Positions 1 through 7,764 of a stretch of 29,968 bases of DNA are shown here, piece by piece; position 1 is the first letter of the stretch, and each line of letters begins with the position of its first letter. Source of the DNA: CAYVQE01 sp964633205 (GTDB taxonomy: Bacteria; Myxococcota; B64-G9). Under the pieces are notes generated by a model, which was given only the letters and a program-made list of their open reading frames with translations, did not search any database and had not been told where the DNA came from. The stretch spans positions 1 to 29,968 of the forward strand of contig CAZWFN010000066.1 in assembly GCA_964633205.1 (NCBI GenBank). The letters are read 5' to 3'. A program made the translations under genes and the position numbers.

Positions 1-335
1 CGCTGGGCCAGCGGGCCGCGGCCGCCGCCGCCCTCCAGCGGGCCGTCCGGCTGGCCCAGGCCAGCGGCGACCGGCTGGGCCGCCACCAGGCGCGGGCCGG
101 CCTGGCGCGGCTGGCCGGCCGCCGGCCGCCGCCGATCGAGGCCGCCTTCGGCCCGCCGCCGGCGCCGAAAAAGCCAACTGCCGGGTCGGCTGGGACGGGG
201 AGAGGGACGGGGAAGGAGGCCCCGGCCGCCCCGCCGGCCGAGCCCGAGGAGCCGGCCGCGACGGGTGGCAAGGCGGTGCCGGACAGGCCCGAGCGGCTGC
301 GCCTGGCACCACCGGGCAGCCCCTTGCCGCGCTGA
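1..335 (+). CDS. 3' end of a TPR-like protein (5' cut by window edge)
   Basis: An open frame enters from the left edge (codons in phase with base 3) and stops at TGA 333-335. The first ~35 visible residues are Ala/Leu/Arg-rich with the helical spacing of a final TPR repeat (ALQRAVRLAQASGD, then HQARAGLARLAG). They are followed by a ~65-residue Pro/Ala/Gly/Lys-rich tail with no recognisable domain, probably disordered. Codon use (strong G/C at third positions) matches the rest of the window. The function cannot be judged because most of the gene lies outside; TPR is inferred from a single partial repeat. The next gene on the right is convergent. Confidence 0.5.
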   Translation, partial: LGQRAAAAAALQRAVRLAQASGDRLGRHQARAGLARLAGRRPPPIEAAFGPPPAPKKPTAGSAGTGRGTGKEAPAAPPAEPEEPAATGGKAVPDRPERLRLAPPGSPLPR

Positions 336-367
336 ACGAGAGGCGGCAGCGTTCGCCCCCACCCCAA

Positions 368-418
368 CCCTCCCCCAGCCCGAACGGCACGCTTCGAGGC
401 CTATCCGCTGGGGGAGGG
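368..418. repeat. 12-bp perfect inverted repeat between convergent genes
   Basis: The arms 368-379 (CCCTCCCCCAGC) and 407-418 (GCTGGGGGAGGG) are exact reverse complements around a 27-base loop. The repeat lies between the two convergent stop codons (335 and 470), so it could end transcripts from both sides, but no T-run follows on either strand. The same interval has a degenerate direct duplication: GGCACCACCGG...CCCCTTGCCGCGCTGA is present at about 305-335 (inside the left gene) and again at about 431-465. Confidence 0.5.
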
Positions 419-469
419 GGCCGGTCAGATGGCACCACCGGACAGCTCCGCCCCTTGCCGCGCTGAGCC

Positions 470-1102
470 TCAGTGGGCCTTCGTTTTGTCCACCGCTCCG
501 GGCGCTGGCGACGGGCCGACCGGCAGCGGCTGGTCGGGCTCGTGGACCAGCCAGTCGATCACCGCCAGCAGGCCCGGTCGCCGGGCCAGCAGCGCGAGGT
601 CGCAGCCGCTGAGGCGCAGCGCCAGTTGGCCGCTGTCGTCGCGCAGCCGCAGCGGCCCGTCCCGGTCGTCCTCGATGACCTGGAGCGCGATCACCAGCCG
701 CCGGGCCTCCAGCTTCAAGCCCTTTTCGTCGACCCGGGCTTCGAAGCGCTGGTCGCCGAGCTGGCCGCGCAACAGCAGCCGCTGGCCGTCGCCTTCGCGG
801 TGCAGGTCGCAGCGCTGGCCGGCCAGGGTGCCGTGGACCCGCTGGGGCTCGATCTTGAGCCGGGTCTGGCGGCCGTGGGTGAAGCCGTGCAGCACCCCGT
901 CTTCCAGGCTGAGCGTGGTGCGATCGCCGCGGATGGCGGTCGCGGTCACCGCGAGCTCCCAGGCCGGCCGGCCGCCGGCGCCAAAGGCGATCTCGCAGGC
1001 CGCCGCCTCGTCCGCGGCCGCGGCCTGCCTGACACCCGGGCCGGCGGCCCAGGCGCACAGGATCAGCGGCCATCCTTTCCAGATTCGAATCGACAGCGAC
1101 AT
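470..1102 (-). CDS. Secreted protein of unknown function
   Basis: This is a 210-residue protein. The start at 1102 is chosen because GGGGAGGA sits about 5 bases upstream and the following residues form a signal peptide: a basic start (MSLSIRIWKG), a hydrophobic stretch, and an Ala-rich cleavage region near AAAADEAA around residue 30. The frame stays open further upstream, but without a ribosome site or a signal. The mature part is rich in short beta-like strands with many Arg, Leu, Asp and Gly residues and two or three Cys (for example in AACEIAFG and QRCDLHREG). I recognise no family. The C-terminal ~25 residues are Pro-rich. The gene is divergent from greA and convergent with the TPR-like fragment, and is probably a single-gene unit. 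Confidence 0.6.
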   Translation of the reverse strand: MSLSIRIWKGWPLILCAWAAGPGVRQAAAADEAAACEIAFGAGGRPAWELAVTATAIRGDRTTLSLEDGVLHGFTHGRQTRLKIEPQRVHGTLAGQRCDLHREGDGQRLLLRGQLGDQRFEARVDEKGLKLEARRLVIALQVIEDDRDGPLRLRDDSGQLALRLSGCDLALLARRPGLLAVIDWLVHEPDQPLPVGPSPAPGAVDKTKAH

Positions 1103-1112
1103 CGCATTCCTC

Positions 1113-1138
1113 CCCGCCTTCGCCAAGGCTACGGCGGG
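1113..1138 (-). repeat. Short palindromic element over the ribosome site of the secreted-protein gene
   Basis: CCCGCC (1113-1118) and GGCGGG (1133-1138) flank TTCGCCAAGGCTAC. On the minus strand this would form a hairpin in the leader of the 470-1102 gene, and its 3' arm runs into the Shine-Dalgarno sequence. The core CGCCTTCGCCAAGGCTACGGCG resembles an interspersed short repeat I remember from many environmental genomes; that resemblance is from memory and untested. Confidence 0.4.
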
Positions 1139-1237
1139 CTGAACCCCACGGGTCCCGAGCGCCGCAGCCGCAAGGCCCCTCCGGAGGTCCAGTTCAGCAG
1201 AACAGTCCGGTCGGGCGCAAGGGGGCATCGGCGATAC

Positions 1238-1267
1238 TTGATCGCCGGCGCTTCTGTGGGCTACCAT
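1238..1267 (+). promoter_or_regulatory. Candidate sigma-70 type promoter for greA operon
   Basis: TTGATC (1238-1243), an 18-base spacer and TACCAT (1262-1267) match the -35 and -10 consensus at 4 of 6 positions each. Transcription would start near 1274, about 58 bases before greA. A 7-bp dyad, CGGCGAT-N5-ATCGCCG (1229-1247), overlaps the -35 and could be a repressor site. The same hexamer pair occurs in front of the TonB receptor gene in this window. Confidence 0.4.
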
Positions 1268-1332
1268 GTCGCGGCTGCCGCGGGGGGCCGCGGCCGGCGA
1301 CAGCGGCGACCATTCACCAGGCGAGGCGAGGG

Positions 1333-1809
1333 ATGAGCGATCGCATACCCATGACGCCCGGCGGCTACCGCAAGCTGCAGGACGATCTCAAGCGGCTCAA
1401 AGCCGAGGAGCGGCCCAAGATCATCCGGGCCATCGAGGAGGCCCGGGCCCACGGCGACCTGTCGGAGAACGCCGAGTACGACGCGGCCAAGGACGCCCAG
1501 GCCCAGCTCGAGGCCCGCATGGCCGAGATCGAGGACCACCTGGGCCGGGCCCAGGTGATCGACCCGGCCCAGCTGTCCGGCGACCGGGTGGTCTTCGGTG
1601 CCACGGTCGAGCTGATGGACTGGACCCGCGACCGGCGCTTGACCTACCAGCTGGTCGGGGAGGACGAGTCCGACCTGAGCAAGGGCCGCATCTCGGTCAA
1701 GTCACCGCTGGGCAAGGCGCTGATCGGCAAGACCAGGGGCGAGGCCTTCGTGTTCGACAGCCCGGCCGGCGAGCGCGAGTTCGAGGTGGAGGAAATCCGT
1801 TTCGAATGA
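1333..1809 (+). CDS. greA: Transcription elongation factor GreA
   Basis: The 158-residue product has the normal GreA length and layout. Residues ~1-75 form the N-terminal coiled coil, opening with IPMTPGGYRKLQDDLKRL and containing the tip motif GDLSENAEYDAAKD with the acidic residues that reach into the RNA polymerase secondary channel. Residues ~80-158 are the FKBP-like C-terminal domain (SGDRVVFGATVEL, then ISVKSPLGKALIGK). GreA rescues backtracked polymerase by stimulating cleavage of the 3' end of the transcript. A purine-rich GAGGCGAGGG precedes the ATG. The stop codon overlaps the start of the TPR gene in ATGA, so the two are translationally coupled. It is the first gene of a five-gene plus-strand run. 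Confidence 0.97.
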   Translation: MSDRIPMTPGGYRKLQDDLKRLKAEERPKIIRAIEEARAHGDLSENAEYDAAKDAQAQLEARMAEIEDHLGRAQVIDPAQLSGDRVVFGATVELMDWTRDRRLTYQLVGEDESDLSKGRISVKSPLGKALIGKTRGEAFVFDSPAGEREFEVEEIRFE

Positions 1810-3053
1810 GCCGCCTGGCACATGTGGCGGCGCCGGCCGCCTCGCTGATCCTGGCGCTGCTGGCCGCAGCCGCCTGCTCGCCGGTGCCCGCGCTGCTGGC
1901 CCGCGGCGACGCGCTGGCGGCCGAGGGCAAGGTTCCCGAGGCGCTGGCCGCCTACGCCGAGGCCGACGAGCACGAGTCCGACAGCGTGCGCGCGCTGCTG
2001 CGCGCCGGCGCGTTGAACCTGAAGCACGATAGGCCGGACCAGGCGCTGAAGGCTTACGAGGCTGCGCTGGAGAAGAAGCCCGACGCGGCTGCCGCCTACA
2101 TCGGCCTGGCCCGGGCCTATCTGGCCAAGGGGGTGACCGCCACCGCGGTCCAGGCGCTGGAGCGGGCCGCCGAGCTCGATCCCAAAAACCCCGAGCCCTG
2201 GTTCCTCAAGGGCAAGATCGCCAAGCGGGCCGGCGACCTGGATGCGGCCCAGATCGGCTTCGAGAACGCCATCCGCCGCGATCCGCGCCACGCCCAGGCC
2301 CATCTGCGTCGCGGTGACATCTTCTTCACCCGCGGTGATGCCAAGAAGGCGCTGCAGGCCTACCGGCTGGCGGTGGCCTCGGATCCGGAGCTGGACGAGG
2401 CCATCATGCAGATCGGCCGCACCTACCTGCTGGCCGGCCGGCTGGACAAGGCCATCGCTGCGCTGGAGGAGGCGGTGGCCAAGAACCGGCGCAACGCTTA
2501 CGCCCAGCACTACCTGGGCGTGGCCTTGGCCCGCAAGGGCCGCAACGAAAAGGCGGTGCTGGCGCTGGGCAACGCGCTGCGCATCGAGCCCGAGCTGGGC
2601 CGCAGCTACATCGTGCTGGGCAATATCTACGAGCGCAACCTGCTCGGCGACAAGGCCTACGACGCCTACCGCCGCGCCATCCAGGCCTCGCCGAAGCTGC
2701 TCGACGGCTACGTCAACCTGGCCCGGCTGCAGCTCGAGCGCAAGCAGAAGCGCCGGGCGCGGCGCACCCTGCGCCGGGCGCTGCAGGTCGATCCCGAGTG
2801 CGGCGACTGCCGCCTGTTGCTGGGCCGGCTGTACCTGGAGCGCCGCCGCTACCGGCACGCGCTGGCGGTGCTGGAGAAGCTGGTGCAACAGGACTACCAG
2901 AACAACGCCGCCCATTTCTATCTGGGCCGGGCCTACCTGGGCCTGGGCATGATCGCCAAGGCCACCGCCGAGTACAACGCCCTGGCCATGGCCAACGACA
3001 GCGAGCGGGCCGAGGCGCTGTTGAAGCTGATCGAGCGCCGCAAGCGGCGCTAG
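1806..3053 (+). CDS. TPR-repeat lipoprotein
   Basis: The product has 415 residues. It starts with a lipoprotein signal (hydrophobic ASLILALLAAAAC, lipidated Cys at residue 24), so it is likely anchored to a membrane facing the periplasm. The rest is almost entirely tetratricopeptide repeats, roughly ten to eleven of them, with typical helix pairs such as AAAYIGLARAYLAKG, AHLRRGDIFFTRGDAKKAL and AHFYLGRAYLGLGMIAKA. TPR arrays are scaffolds for protein partners, and the partner here is unknown. A CGDC pair near residue 335 (PECGDCRLLLG) could be redox-active or structural. The ATG overlaps the greA stop (ATGA), and recG follows after 13 bases. Annotation as a TPR lipoprotein is secure; a specific role is not. 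Confidence 0.85.
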   Translation: MSRLAHVAAPAASLILALLAAAACSPVPALLARGDALAAEGKVPEALAAYAEADEHESDSVRALLRAGALNLKHDRPDQALKAYEAALEKKPDAAAAYIGLARAYLAKGVTATAVQALERAAELDPKNPEPWFLKGKIAKRAGDLDAAQIGFENAIRRDPRHAQAHLRRGDIFFTRGDAKKALQAYRLAVASDPELDEAIMQIGRTYLLAGRLDKAIAALEEAVAKNRRNAYAQHYLGVALARKGRNEKAVLALGNALRIEPELGRSYIVLGNIYERNLLGDKAYDAYRRAIQASPKLLDGYVNLARLQLERKQKRRARRTLRRALQVDPECGDCRLLLGRLYLERRRYRHALAVLEKLVQQDYQNNAAHFYLGRAYLGLGMIAKATAEYNALAMANDSERAEALLKLIERRKRR

Positions 3054-3066
3054 CGTCGAACCTTCG

Positions 3067-5217
3067 ATGGCCGCTGCGGAACCCAGGCGCGAGCCGCTGC
3101 AGACCCCGATTCAGTACGTCAAGGGCGTGGGCCCGCGGCTGGCCGAGCGTTTCGCCGCCCGCGGCGTGCGCACCGTGGGCGACGCGCTGTACCTGCTGCC
3201 GCGGCGCTACGAGGACCGGCGCCGGTTGGTGCCGGTGGCCGAGCTGCGCCCGGGCGAGGTGGCCAGCTTCGAGGCCCAGGTGCTCGACTTCGGTTCACGG
3301 CGCATCGGCCGGCGGCGGCGCCTGTTCGAGCTGCTGCTCGGCGACCGCTCGGGCCAGATCCGCTGCCTGTGGTTCAACTTCAACGAGGCCGCCTTCCGCA
3401 AGCGCTTCCAGCGCGGCGACCGGGTGCGGGTGGCCGGCAAGGTCGAGCAGTACCGCTCGGCGCGCCAGCTCGTCCACCCCGACCTGCAGCCGCTGGGCCG
3501 CGGCAGCGACGGCGAAGACGAGGAAGCGGCCGACGGGGCGGGTGGCTTCGCCGCCCTGGTGCCGGTCTACCCCGAGATCGAGGGCATCTACCCGCGCACG
3601 CTGCGCCAGATCGTCAAGCGGGTGGTCGAGCGCTACGCCGAGGCCGCGCCCGAGGTGCTGCCCGAGCCGCTGCGCCGGCGCCACGGCATGATCCCCATCG
3701 CCCAGGCCCTGCGCCAGGTGCACTTCCCACCGCAGCAGGCCGATCCCGCTGCCCTGGAGCGCTTCCGCTCGCCGGCCCACCGGCGGCTGGTGTTCGAGGA
3801 GCTGTTCTTGCTGCAGCTCGGCCTGGCGCTGCGCCGGCGGCTGGCGCGGCGCGCCCGGGCGCCCGGCTTCGGCCCCCCGGCCGACCTGGTGGCCGAGGCC
3901 CGGCGCCTGTTCGGCTTTACGCTGACCGGCGCCCAGCAGCGGGTGCTGGGCGAGATCCTGGACGACCTGGCCGGCGAGGAGCCGATGAACCGGCTGCTGC
4001 AGGGCGACGTGGGTGCGGGCAAGACCGCGGTGGCCGTGCTGGCGGCGCTGGCGGTGGCCCGCGCCGGCGGCCAGACCGCGCTGATGGCGCCGACCGAGAT
4101 CCTGGCCGAGCAGCACCTGCGCGCCATCCAGGGCCTGTTTGCCGGGCCCGGCGCCGAGCTGGAGGTCGAGCTGCTGACCGCGGCCGTCAAGGGCCGGGCC
4201 CGCCAGCGGGTGCTGCGGCGCATCGCCGCCGGCTCGGCCGGACTGGTCATCGGCACCCAGGCTCTGATCGAGGAACGGGTGGCCTTCCACAACCTGGGCC
4301 TGGCCATCATCGACGAGCAGCACCGCTTCGGCGTGATGCAACGCGCCCGGCTGCGGGCCAAGGGCCGCCAGCCGCACGTGCTGGTGATGACGGCCACGCC
4401 CATCCCGCGCACCCTGTCGCTGACGGTCTACGGCGACCTGGACACCTCGATCCTGGACGAGCTGCCGCCGGGGCGCACGCCGGTGGCCACCCGCTTGCTG
4501 CGTTCGGCCCAGGCCGCCCAGGCCTACCGCTGGGTGCGGCACGAGGTCGAGGCCGGCGGCCGGGCCTACCTGGTCTACCCGCTGGTCGAGGAGTCGGACA
4601 AGGTCGACCTGCTCGACGCCACCCGCATGGCCGAGCGGCTGGCGGCCGGGCCGCTGGCCGGGCTGCGGCTGGGCCTGGTCCACGGCCGGCTGGCCGCGGA
4701 CGAAAAAGACGCCCGCATGCGGGCCTTCGCCGCCGGCGAGCTCGACGTGCTGGTGGCCACCACCGTGATCGAAGTCGGTGTGGACGTACCGGAGGCCAGC
4801 GTGATGGTGGTCGAGCACGCCGAGCGCTTCGGCTTGAGCCAGCTGCACCAGCTGCGCGGCCGGGTGGGCCGCGGTGAGCGGCCGGCGCAGTGCTTCCTGG
4901 TGGCCCACAGCCTGGCCACGCCCGAGGCCCGGCGCCGGCTGCAGGTGATGGAGCGTACCAACGACGGCTTCGTCATCGCCGAGGAGGATCTGGCCATCCG
5001 CGGCCCGGGCGAGTTTTTGGGCACCCGCCAGTCGGGCCTGCCGGTCTTCGCGGTGGCCGATCTGCTGCGCGACGCCGCCATCCTGGACGAGGCCCGCCGG
5101 GCCGCCTTTCGGCTGCTGGAGGCCGACCCCGAGCTGGCACGGCCCGAGCACGGCGGCCTGCGCCGGGCATTGAAGCGGCGCTGGGGTGGTCAGCTGGCGC
5201 TGGCCGAGGTAGGCTGA
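3067..5217 (+). CDS. recG: ATP-dependent DNA helicase RecG
   Basis: The product has 716 residues, close to the usual ~690-700. The N-terminal wedge/OB region (about 1-270) starts with LQTPIQYVKGVGPRLAERF, the standard RecG opening. The superfamily 2 helicase motor follows: Walker A GDVGAGKTAV with Lys319, the DEQH box at 416-419 followed by RFGV, motif III TATPIPRTL, and the C-terminal helicase domain with GVDVPEASVMVVEHAERFG and QLRGRVGRG. RecG regresses stalled forks and processes branched DNA and R-loops. No Shine-Dalgarno is visible before the ATG, and it lies 13 bases after the TPR gene, so expression probably depends on the operon. No key motif is missing. Confidence 0.97.
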   Translation: MAAAEPRREPLQTPIQYVKGVGPRLAERFAARGVRTVGDALYLLPRRYEDRRRLVPVAELRPGEVASFEAQVLDFGSRRIGRRRRLFELLLGDRSGQIRCLWFNFNEAAFRKRFQRGDRVRVAGKVEQYRSARQLVHPDLQPLGRGSDGEDEEAADGAGGFAALVPVYPEIEGIYPRTLRQIVKRVVERYAEAAPEVLPEPLRRRHGMIPIAQALRQVHFPPQQADPAALERFRSPAHRRLVFEELFLLQLGLALRRRLARRARAPGFGPPADLVAEARRLFGFTLTGAQQRVLGEILDDLAGEEPMNRLLQGDVGAGKTAVAVLAALAVARAGGQTALMAPTEILAEQHLRAIQGLFAGPGAELEVELLTAAVKGRARQRVLRRIAAGSAGLVIGTQALIEERVAFHNLGLAIIDEQHRFGVMQRARLRAKGRQPHVLVMTATPIPRTLSLTVYGDLDTSILDELPPGRTPVATRLLRSAQAAQAYRWVRHEVEAGGRAYLVYPLVEESDKVDLLDATRMAERLAAGPLAGLRLGLVHGRLAADEKDARMRAFAAGELDVLVATTVIEVGVDVPEASVMVVEHAERFGLSQLHQLRGRVGRGERPAQCFLVAHSLATPEARRRLQVMERTNDGFVIAEEDLAIRGPGEFLGTRQSGLPVFAVADLLRDAAILDEARRAAFRLLEADPELARPEHGGLRRALKRRWGGQLALAEVG

Positions 5218-5243
5218 GCGGGGAGGGAAGGGGAGACGGCGAC

Positions 5244-5576
5244 ATGCGCTGTGTCAACTGCGGCCACGAGCAGGCCGCGGGCATCTTCTGCGACAACTGC
5301 GGCATGCGGGCCACCCGCATCCGGCCGCACGAGCCGGAGCCGGTCGCCGGCGGCGGCGAGCGCGCGCCGGCCGAGCTGCGTTGCCGTTGCGGCCATATGC
5401 AGCGCGGCGGGCGCTTCTGCGAGGCCTGCGGCGTGATGCTCGACTACTACCGGGCCTTGCCCGATCGGGAGGTCGCCGGCGCCCGCTGCCCGCAGTGCGG
5501 CGGTTTTTGCACCCAACCGCTGTGTCGCAACTGCGGGGTGCGCCTGCCGGACTTCCCGGGCGCCGAGGAGGCCTGA
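5244..5576 (+). CDS. Triple zinc-ribbon protein
   Basis: This 110-residue protein consists almost entirely of three Cys4 zinc ribbons. The first uses C3/C6 and C16/C19 (RCVNCG, FCDNCG). The second uses C47/C49 and C59/C62, where the first knuckle is the irregular C-x-C (RCRCGH). The third uses C82/C85 and C94/C97 with an extra Cys at 89. There is no signal peptide or membrane segment, so it should be cytoplasmic. Such ribbons bind zinc and usually mediate protein or nucleic acid contacts; no catalytic residues are seen. GGGGAG lies 8 bases before the ATG. It sits 26 bases after recG and its stop directly abuts the lipA start. The role is unknown. Confidence 0.8.
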   Translation: MRCVNCGHEQAAGIFCDNCGMRATRIRPHEPEPVAGGGERAPAELRCRCGHMQRGGRFCEACGVMLDYYRALPDREVAGARCPQCGGFCTQPLCRNCGVRLPDFPGAEEA

Positions 5577-6464
5577 ATGGACCGGCCGCGCATGCCCGGC
5601 CGGCCTTCCGAGCGCCACGCGGTGCGCGCCCGGCTGCGGCGGGCGGGGCTGCACACGGTCTGCGAGGAGGCCCGCTGCCCCAACATCTGCGAGTGCTTCG
5701 GCCGCGGCACGGCGACGTTTTTGATCCTGGGCGATCGCTGTACCCGGGCCTGCCGCTTCTGCGGCATCGCCCGCGGCGGCCGGCCGGCCGCGCCCGATGC
5801 GGCCGAACCGCAGCGGCTGGCGGCCACCGCGGCCGAGCTGGGCCTGGCTCACGTGGTCATCACCTCGGTCACCCGCGATGACCTCGACGACGGCGGCGCC
5901 GGCGCCTTCGTCGCCTGCGTCGAGGCGCTGCGCCGGCGCTGCCCGCGGGCCACCGTCGAGCTGCTGGTGCCGGATTTCGGCGGCCGGGCGGAACCGCTGG
6001 AGCGGGTGCTGGCCGCCGGGCCCGACGTGCTCAACCACAACCTGGAGACGGTGGCCCGGCTGGCGCCGGCGGTGCGGCCGCAGGCCGACCACGCCCGCTC
6101 GCTGGAGCTGCTGGGTCGCGCCGCCCGCCGCGGCGTGCGGCTGGTCAAGTCCGGGCTGATGGTGGGCCTGGGCGAGTCCGACGCCGAGATCGAGGCCGCG
6201 CTGGCCGAGCTGGCCGCGGCCGGCTGCCAGCTGGTCACCATCGGCCAGTATTTGCAGCCCGACCGCCATTGCTGGCCGGTCGCGCGCCACGTCGACCAGG
6301 CCGCCTGGCAGCGCTACCGCGACGCCGGCCGCCGCCTGGGCCTGCGGGTGGTGGCCGGCGCCCTGGTCCGCTCCTCCTGGCACGCCGGCGAGGTTCTGGC
6401 CGCCTCCGCCGAGGCTATGGCGGCCAAGGACGAGCGGCTTGAAAACGACACCGACGCTGGGTAG
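5577..6464 (+). CDS. lipA: Lipoyl synthase
   Basis: This radical SAM enzyme inserts two sulfur atoms into octanoyl groups carried by lipoyl domains. Of 295 residues, the auxiliary cluster motif C29-x4-C34-x5-C40 (CEEARCPNICEC) is intact, as is the SAM-cluster motif C55-x3-C59-x2-C62 (CTRACRFC). The conserved VITSVTRDDLDDGGA, NHNLETV, KSGLMVGLGE and TIGQYLQP segments follow in order, and the terminal RSSW (Ser266/Ser267; most LipA have RSSY) supplies the serine ligand of the auxiliary cluster. GAGGAGG inside the end of the zinc-ribbon gene serves as ribosome site, so the two genes are tightly coupled. No lipB lies nearby. It ends the greA-recG operon; a new promoter candidate overlaps its stop codon. 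Confidence 0.96.
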   Translation: MDRPRMPGRPSERHAVRARLRRAGLHTVCEEARCPNICECFGRGTATFLILGDRCTRACRFCGIARGGRPAAPDAAEPQRLAATAAELGLAHVVITSVTRDDLDDGGAGAFVACVEALRRRCPRATVELLVPDFGGRAEPLERVLAAGPDVLNHNLETVARLAPAVRPQADHARSLELLGRAARRGVRLVKSGLMVGLGESDAEIEAALAELAAAGCQLVTIGQYLQPDRHCWPVARHVDQAAWQRYRDAGRRLGLRVVAGALVRSSWHAGEVLAASAEAMAAKDERLENDTDAG

Positions 6465-6467
6465 ACT
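6439..6467 (+). promoter_or_regulatory. Candidate sigma-70 type promoter overlapping lipA stop
   Basis: TTGAAA (6439-6444), a 17-base spacer and TAGACT (6462-6467) match the consensus at 5/6 and 4/6 with ideal spacing. The first three bases of the -10 are the lipA stop codon. Transcription would start near 6474, about 47 bases before the START-domain gene. Confidence 0.5.
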
Positions 6468-6520
6468 CTCCCGCCAAAACAGGCCAGAGCAGCGGTACGG
6501 ATCGATCGAGGGAGGTGGAC

Positions 6521-6964
6521 ATGGGTGACGCAGCCGAACGCACCGTCGAGGTGGCGGCCCCGGCCGATACCCTATTCGACGTGATCGTGGATTTCGAGGC
6601 CTATCCGGAGTTCCTGGCCGACCTGGGCATACAGTACAACCGGGTCATCTCGCAGAGCGACACCGCGGCCGAGGTCGAGAGCCAGGTCAAGACCATGGGC
6701 TTCACCGAGAAGTACACCCTGCGCTATACGCTCGAGCGGCCCAGGCGGGTCGCCTGGGAGCTGGTCCAGGGCAAGCTGACCAAGGAAAACCGCGGCTCCT
6801 GGGAGATCGAGCCGCTGGACGAGGGGCGCTGCCGCGCGCAGTACAAGATCGCGGCCAGCTTCGGCTGGATGGTGCCCAAGGCGCTGGTCAAAAAGGGCAT
6901 CCAGAGCCAGCTGCCCAAGATGGTCGACGCTTTCAAGCGCCGCGCCGAGCAAAAGGCCGGTTGA
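6521..6964 (+). CDS. SRPBCC/START-domain protein (COQ10-like, polyketide cyclase-like)
   Basis: The product has 147 residues with no signal peptide. The opening pattern RTVEVAAPADTLFDVIVDFEAYPEFL is typical of the COQ10/START group of SRPBCC folds: first beta strand, then a helix bearing the D-F-x-x-Y-P-x-F motif. A run of beta strands (KYTLRYTLERPRRVAWELV, GSWEIEPLDEGRCRAQYKI) and a long C-terminal helix (LPKMVDAFKRRAEQ) close the hydrophobic cup. Proteins of this fold bind lipids, quinones or other hydrophobic ligands; the ligand here is not predictable. GGAGG ends 5 bases before the chosen ATG at 6521; an in-frame GTG at 6515 is less likely. It has its own promoter candidate and lies 53 bases before the XRE-cupin gene. 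Confidence 0.85.
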   Translation: MGDAAERTVEVAAPADTLFDVIVDFEAYPEFLADLGIQYNRVISQSDTAAEVESQVKTMGFTEKYTLRYTLERPRRVAWELVQGKLTKENRGSWEIEPLDEGRCRAQYKIAASFGWMVPKALVKKGIQSQLPKMVDAFKRRAEQKAG

Positions 6965-6969
6965 GCCAC

Positions 6970-6990
6970 CGCGGCGGCCGGGCCGCCGCG
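6970..6990. repeat. 10-bp near-contiguous palindrome between the START and XRE genes
   Basis: CGCGGCGGCC, one central base, then GGCCGCCGCG is a perfect 10-bp palindrome just after the stop at 6964 and 28 bases before the XRE-cupin ATG. It may be a regulator site or a transcript hairpin; a T-run is absent, so it is not a standard terminator. Confidence 0.35.
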
Positions 6991-7017
6991 CGGGACCGAG
7001 GACCGGGGAGGGGGACC

Positions 7018-7635
7018 ATGACGAATCGCGGGCAGCAACAGGGCGCCGCCCTGGCCGTGGGCGAGCGCATCAGGCGTTTGCGCCAGGGGGCCAACTACAC
7101 CCAGCAGCAGCTGGCCGTGCGCACCGGGATGGATCCGGAGGCGCTGGATCACATCGAGCAGGATCTGATTTCACCCACGCTGGGCGTGCTGGTGCGCATC
7201 TGCGACGGCCTCGGCGTGCGGCTGGGCCACTTCTTCGACCAGGGCCCGCGCAAGCTCTACTCGCTGTTTCGGTCGGGCGATGAAAAAGTGGCCACCCGCT
7301 TCGCCGCCAAGAACGGCACCGACTTCGGCTACGAGTACCACGCCCTGGGCTCGGAGAAGCGCAACCGCCACATGGAGCCCTTCCTGATCACCATCAGCCC
7401 GCCCTCCGACCCCGGGGTCCAAATCACCGAGCTCGAGGAGCTGGCCACCCACTCGGGCGAGGAGTTTCTCTACGTGCTCGACGGCCAGATCGAGGTCGAC
7501 CTGGAGGACGAGCACTTCGCCCTCGATCCAGGCGACTCGATCTACTACGACGCGGCCGTCCCCCACCGGGTGGTCCACCGCGGCGGCTCGGCGGCCCGGG
7601 TGCTGGCGGTCATCCACCTCGAGCGGAATGGTTGA
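7018..7635 (+). CDS. XRE-family regulator with C-terminal cupin domain
   Basis: The product has 205 residues. A helix-turn-helix of the XRE/Cro type occupies about residues 14-70 (GERIRRLRQGANYTQQQLAV, then HIEQDLISPTLGVLVRICDG). A cupin_2 beta-barrel fills about 120-200 (HSGEEFLYVLDGQIEVDLED, DPGDSIYYDAAVPHRVVHRG) and carries the His/Glu pattern that can bind a metal or a small effector. This architecture is that of one-component regulators controlling metabolic or stress genes in response to a ligand; the ligand and targets are unknown. The ATG at 7018 follows GGGGAGGGGG. Because the START-domain gene is 53 bases upstream on the same strand, the pair may be co-transcribed, with the regulator acting on the intervening palindrome. 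Confidence 0.9.
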   Translation: MTNRGQQQGAALAVGERIRRLRQGANYTQQQLAVRTGMDPEALDHIEQDLISPTLGVLVRICDGLGVRLGHFFDQGPRKLYSLFRSGDEKVATRFAAKNGTDFGYEYHALGSEKRNRHMEPFLITISPPSDPGVQITELEELATHSGEEFLYVLDGQIEVDLEDEHFALDPGDSIYYDAAVPHRVVHRGGSAARVLAVIHLERNG

Positions 7636-7668
7636 GATCCTGAAGTATTTGCGTAGCCATTGACGCGG

Positions 7669-7682
7669 ATTGCGCATTGCGC
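7669..7682 (+). repeat. Tandem 7-mer, possible upstream activator site
   Basis: ATTGCGC occurs twice in immediate tandem (7669-7675 and 7676-7682), about 110-120 bases before the start expected from the sigma-54 promoter. This is the distance at which enhancer-binding activators usually sit. No known activator consensus is claimed. Confidence 0.3.
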
Positions 7683-7764
7683 GCCGGCCCCTTGCCGGGC
7701 CAGCCCAATGCCTCGCCAACATTCCGTTTTCGCACCATAAAAATTTCGCCCAGGGATGAACCTC

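Noticed and set aside
3295..5151. A minus-strand frame of about 600 codons inside recG
   Set aside because: recG is complete and conserved on the plus strand; the antisense product is repetitive and unlike any family.
7687..7702. GGCCC-N6-GGGCC hairpin after the XRE-cupin gene, considered as its terminator
   Set aside because: The stem is only 5 bp and no T-run follows, so it cannot be supported as an intrinsic terminator.
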